A stretch of DNA of 64,000 bases from Exiguobacterium acetylicum DSM 20416 (lineage in GTDB: Bacteria > Bacillota > Bacilli > Exiguobacteriales > Exiguobacteriaceae), in contig NZ_JNIR01000001.1 in assembly GCF_000702605.1 (NCBI RefSeq), positions 920,501 to 984,500 on the forward strand, given 5' to 3'. Below the pieces are notes generated by a model. That model was given only the letters and a program-made list of their open reading frames with translations, did not search any database and had not been told where the DNA came from. Positions within the stretch are counted from its first letter, which is position 1. The number at the start of each line of letters is the position of its first letter. Shown here piece after piece: positions 61,659 to 64,000 of the stretch. The position numbers and the translations under genes are program-made.

Positions 61659-62384
61659 CTTTGACACCTCCTTCATCATAATAATCAACTCCATTATAGA
61701 TTTACTATAAATGCATTTCATCAGGAAGAACAGTCGGGGACATGCGGTGTCTGAAGACACCACGTCCCCGAACTCGCTATCATCCCACCCCTAAAGGAGT
61801 GGGCTTTCTCGCTCGTACATTCTGTAATCTTCTGTGCGGTGAGCCGTCATGACACCTAGCCCTTTACCAGAGAGAATATGATCGAATTCAGCTATCGTCA
61901 TGCCTGGTTTAAATTTCTTTCCTGGCAAGAGTCGTTTTTTCGAAGGCGCTTTAGGGGTGTATTCCTTTTGCACAAGATATAACGTGTGACCTTCTTGTTT
62001 CGTTTTGAAGATCAGATGCATGCGCTGTAAAGACCAATGATCATTTTTTCATCGTACGGATAAAATGAGAAAGCGTATAAAGCATAGTCGTCTTTGATTT
62101 CACTCAATATTACATCATGATTGAGTGTCGTGACGCCATGTTCTTTCTGTATGTATTTCTTATATGATTTTCCGTAGAGCGATTTTGCGACGTCTGTCGC
62201 GGTCATACCGAGTTTTAGTTTTTTGTACGACGTATATTCCTTTGTCGCCGCGTCGACAGAATGAGGTGCGAAAACAGCACCAATCATCGAAAGCGTGATC
62301 AGAAGCGCGAAGAGTACCTTCAACTGAATAAGGTGTAATTTTTTCGTACGTATCATCATGATTGTGTCTCCTTTGCCAAACTTA

Positions 62385-62585
62385 TTAAAAACCGTGCGAT
62401 TCTTTTCGTTTGAGATACCAGAGTAGACCGAGGGTAATGCAAAAACCAATCGCACCTATGATTCCGATGAAAAACAAACCGGTGATTTCATCACCATAAC
62501 TTTTTTGAAAAAAATAGGATGAACCGAAGATGAGGCTCATGCTCATGAAAATATTGCGTAGATGGCGGAGTACTGGAACAATCAT
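62385..62585 (-). CDS. Small membrane protein, unknown
   Basis: A 66-aa protein with two hydrophobic segments (residues 12-24 and 34-56) and a basic tail (YLKRKESHGF). AGAGGG lies about 9 nt before ATG 62585. It begins 17 bp after the lipoprotein gene that precedes it on the same strand, so they are likely cotranscribed. Confidence 0.5.
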   Translation of the reverse strand: MIVPVLRHLRNIFMSMSLIFGSSYFFQKSYGDEITGLFFIGIIGAIGFCITLGLLWYLKRKESHGF

Positions 62586-62601
62586 GGATAATCCCTCTTT
62601 C

Positions 62602-62901
62602 TTATTTTTTCGTTCGACGGATCTCGGTCGCAACAATCGAGTCCTTTGCAAACGTCACTTGAATCGTGTCACCCGTCTGAATGGCAACTGTGTTATCCGT
62701 TTTGCCATAGACGATCGTGTCCGTTGTGACGCGAATCTTTGTTAAAGCATACTGTTCGTCCGGTTTTTGTTCGCTCGGAGCGACGAATAACGTATCCCCT
62801 GTAATTTTCTCGACGATTCGTGCATCGTTCTCGTGTGTACAGGCACCAAGCAGCATACTAAGGAATAGAATAAAAGCGAAAAGCCACCGATGTGTCGGCA
62901 T
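62602..62901 (-). CDS. Lipoprotein, unknown
   Basis: A 99-aa protein with a signal peptide ending LLGACTHE, a lipobox. The mature part is beta-rich with repeated TDT/GDT motifs (TKIRVTTDTIVYG, IQTGDTIQVTF), like a small OB- or DUF3221-type lipoprotein, unproven. ATG 62901 follows AGGTG; an ATG at 62922 is an alternative start. Confidence 0.55.
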   Translation of the reverse strand: MPTHRWLFAFILFLSMLLGACTHENDARIVEKITGDTLFVAPSEQKPDEQYALTKIRVTTDTIVYGKTDNTVAIQTGDTIQVTFAKDSIVATEIRRTKK

Positions 62902-63089
62902 GAACCAGGCACCTGCTTTCATCAGTTAATAGGGTTAGATGAGATCGTATGATTATATAAATTTTACCAGTTGCGATACTGGTTGATGCGAATCACAAAA
63001 ATATTCTTGCTCTGAAATGAAAGGGATTCAGGCAGGAATCGGCGTATGATTAAAGAAATACCATCATCTCGATCAGAGGAGGAAATACG

Positions 63090-64000
63090 ATGAAGGCAGC
63101 CATCTGTACCCGCTACGGATCCCCTGACGTCTTGCACATCACAGAGGTACCACGCCCGGTTCCAAAATCAAACGATCTACTGATTAAAGTACATGCATCT
63201 GCCGTCCATTCCGGAGATCGTCGCATGCGTTCGCTCGATGTTCCACTGTTGGGGAAGCTTCCAATGCGTCTGGCTGTCGGCTTCAAGCGACCGCGACAAC
63301 CGATTCTTGGCGTCGTTCTTGCCGGAGAAGTCGTCGAAGTCGGTCAAGACGTCAAGCAGTTCCAAGTCGGAGACCGTGTCCATGCCTTGACGGGATTTGG
63401 CTTCGGTGGATACGCCGAATATGCATGCGTGTCTGAGAAACGTTGCATTGCAAAAATGCCGCAACATGCATCATACACGGAAGCGGTCTGTCTCCCGTTC
63501 GGTGGTACGACGTCGCTTCATTTCTTCCGGAAACTCCAAATCGATCAGATGAAGACGATCTTGATTTACGGTGCGTCGGGCGCTGTCGGGACGGCTGCCG
63601 TTCAACTCGCAAAAGCAAAAGGGCTGCAGGTGACGGCTGTCTGTAGTGGACGAAACACGGAGCGGGTCAAAGCGCTCGGTGCCGATCACGTCATCGATTA
63701 TACAAAGGACGGCTACGATGGATTGTTGCTGAAGTACGATGCCGTCTTCGATGCGTCCGGAAAGATCAATAAGACGCAAGCGAAACGGCACGTCAAACAA
63801 AACGGCGCCTTTGCATCCGTCGCGGGACAAGGTGTGGCGAGAGAACGGAAAGAAGATCTACACTATTTAAATGAACTGTTTGAAGCGGGACGATTCAAAG
63901 CCGTCATCGACCATATCTATTCACTTGATGAGATCGTCGAAGCGCACCGTTATGTCGACGCTGGGCAAAAATTCGGTAACGTCGTCGTGTTAATAGCAAA
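63090..64000 (+). CDS. NAD(P)-dependent alcohol dehydrogenase / quinone oxidoreductase, partial
   Basis: An MDR-superfamily enzyme running off the window end after 303 codons. It starts after AGAGGAGG and shows ITEVPRPVPKSNDLLIKV, VLAGEVVEVGQDV, VGDRVHALTGFGFGGYAEY and the Rossmann motif IYGASGAVGTAAVQLAK with the usual VTAVCSGRN. Catalytic zinc ligands of classical ADH are not obvious, so it is closer to quinone oxidoreductase-type reductases. The C-terminus is not seen. Confidence 0.85.
   Translation, partial: MKAAICTRYGSPDVLHITEVPRPVPKSNDLLIKVHASAVHSGDRRMRSLDVPLLGKLPMRLAVGFKRPRQPILGVVLAGEVVEVGQDVKQFQVGDRVHALTGFGFGGYAEYACVSEKRCIAKMPQHASYTEAVCLPFGGTTSLHFFRKLQIDQMKTILIYGASGAVGTAAVQLAKAKGLQVTAVCSGRNTERVKALGADHVIDYTKDGYDGLLLKYDAVFDASGKINKTQAKRHVKQNGAFASVAGQGVARERKEDLHYLNELFEAGRFKAVIDHIYSLDEIVEAHRYVDAGQKFGNVVVLIA

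Larger units (their letters stand above)
60431..61807 (-). mobile_element. IS200/IS605-family element encoding TnpB only
   Basis: Element ends are hairpin structures, not inverted repeats. The right end (60431 side) has the classic GCGGCTTTAGCCG hairpin and GTGGGAGTGTCA terminus; the left end has CCCACTCC/GGGGTGGG (61784-61803) and a subterminal hairpin around 61734-61769. It carries no tnpA, so it depends on a transposase elsewhere. It sits in the middle of a secreted-protein gene. Confidence 0.8.
60273..62359 (-). pseudogene. Secreted repeat protein gene broken by a frameshift and by the TnpB element
   Basis: Read on the minus strand from 62359 (AAAGGAG upstream), a signal peptide (LFALLITLSMIGAVFAP, then VDA) precedes YKKLKLGMTATDVAKSLYG and further sequence to IIGLYSAC near 62015. 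A one-base shift there leads to MHLIFKTKQEGHTLYLVQ and KFKPGMTIAEFDHILSGKG, ending at the element near 61808. Beyond the element the frame resumes at 60430 as KIGKAYNDN and FYSYRNPTGDDWMIVEF and ends at 60273. The two GMT repeats resemble SmpA/BLIP-like modules. So one extracytoplasmic protein was split. Confidence 0.6.

Noticed and set aside
1-64000. CRISPR arrays, tRNA or rRNA genes, phage structural genes
   Set aside because: No regularly spaced repeats, no tRNA-like cloverleaf with CCA end, no rRNA-like conserved stretches and no recognisable phage proteins were seen by reading; small RNAs could still be missed without a covariance search.

Overview
The window looks like a chromosomal segment from a low-to-mid GC Gram-positive bacterium of the class Bacilli. 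Evidence is the strong AGGAGG-type ribosome binding sites, frequent TTG/GTG starts, lipoprotein signal peptides, teichoic-acid glycosyltransferases, an SstT transporter, GalU, TerC, and PadR/HxlR/LacI regulators. The overall flavour suggests Exiguobacterium; that genus is an inference from gene content, not a database result. I recognised no rRNA, tRNA or CRISPR array.

Layout. (1) 0.03-13.1 kb: cell-envelope genes (TagF-like glycerophosphotransferase, TagE-like glucosyltransferase, galU, and a TarS-like GT2 enzyme at 10.6 kb), mixed with a class II Fic protein behind three identical 15-bp operator-like repeats, an ankyrin protein, an AraC-type regulator with a coupled 31-aa leader ORF, and a nucleoside phosphorylase-like protein. 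(2) 13.1-16.5 kb: a decayed small gene, two unknown genes and an IS1182-type transposase. (3) 16.6-26.6 kb: thirteen same-strand genes, mostly separated by short gaps, that look like a polymorphic-toxin immunity array (SUFU, SUKH/SMI1, DUF2750, DUF4241-like, DUF2691-like, DUF2716, and a repeated WGR-like module), with no recognisable toxin. (4) 26.9-30.3 kb: an McrBC-type (type IV) restriction locus whose McrB carries an EVE/PUA-like domain inserted in the AAA+ module. Both genes are frameshifted, mcrC at a G7 tract and mcrB in a short window that includes an A7 tract. (5) 30.3-35.2 kb: a decaying accessory stretch with a stop-interrupted membrane gene, a RelE/RelB-type toxin-antitoxin pair whose toxin has a premature TGA, and more WGR-like paralogues, one interrupted by TAG.

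(6) 35.3-41.6 kb: an alpha-galactoside operon (LacI regulator, GH36 alpha-galactosidase, MsmEFG-type ABC importer without its own ATPase) with LacI-type operators and a cre-like site. (7) 41.7-49.9 kb: SstT serine/threonine symporter, phosphatidylserine decarboxylase, a DUF2834-like membrane gene interrupted by TAG, a TetR regulator, a ceramidase-like hydrolase, lipoproteins and small membrane proteins. (8) 50.0-54.0 kb: a PadR-controlled ABC exporter operon. (9) 54.1-55.1 kb: a MarR-GNAT pair of lower GC content behind a 36-bp palindrome. (10) 55.2-59.1 kb: TerC, then a divergent HxlR / MFS / LLM-oxidoreductase module with a duplicated operator block. (11) 59.2-64.0 kb: small secreted or membrane proteins, a TnpB-only IS200/IS605-family element that has split a secreted-protein gene, and the start of a zinc-type alcohol dehydrogenase that runs off the end.

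A notable theme is the number of otherwise coherent genes broken by a single stop codon or a one-base slip: mcrB, mcrC, the RelE-like toxin, two small membrane genes, a WGR-like gene, the gene at 13.2 kb and the tnpB target. They may be true pseudogenes, homopolymer phase variation, or sequencing or assembly error, and only raw reads or close relatives can decide between these.
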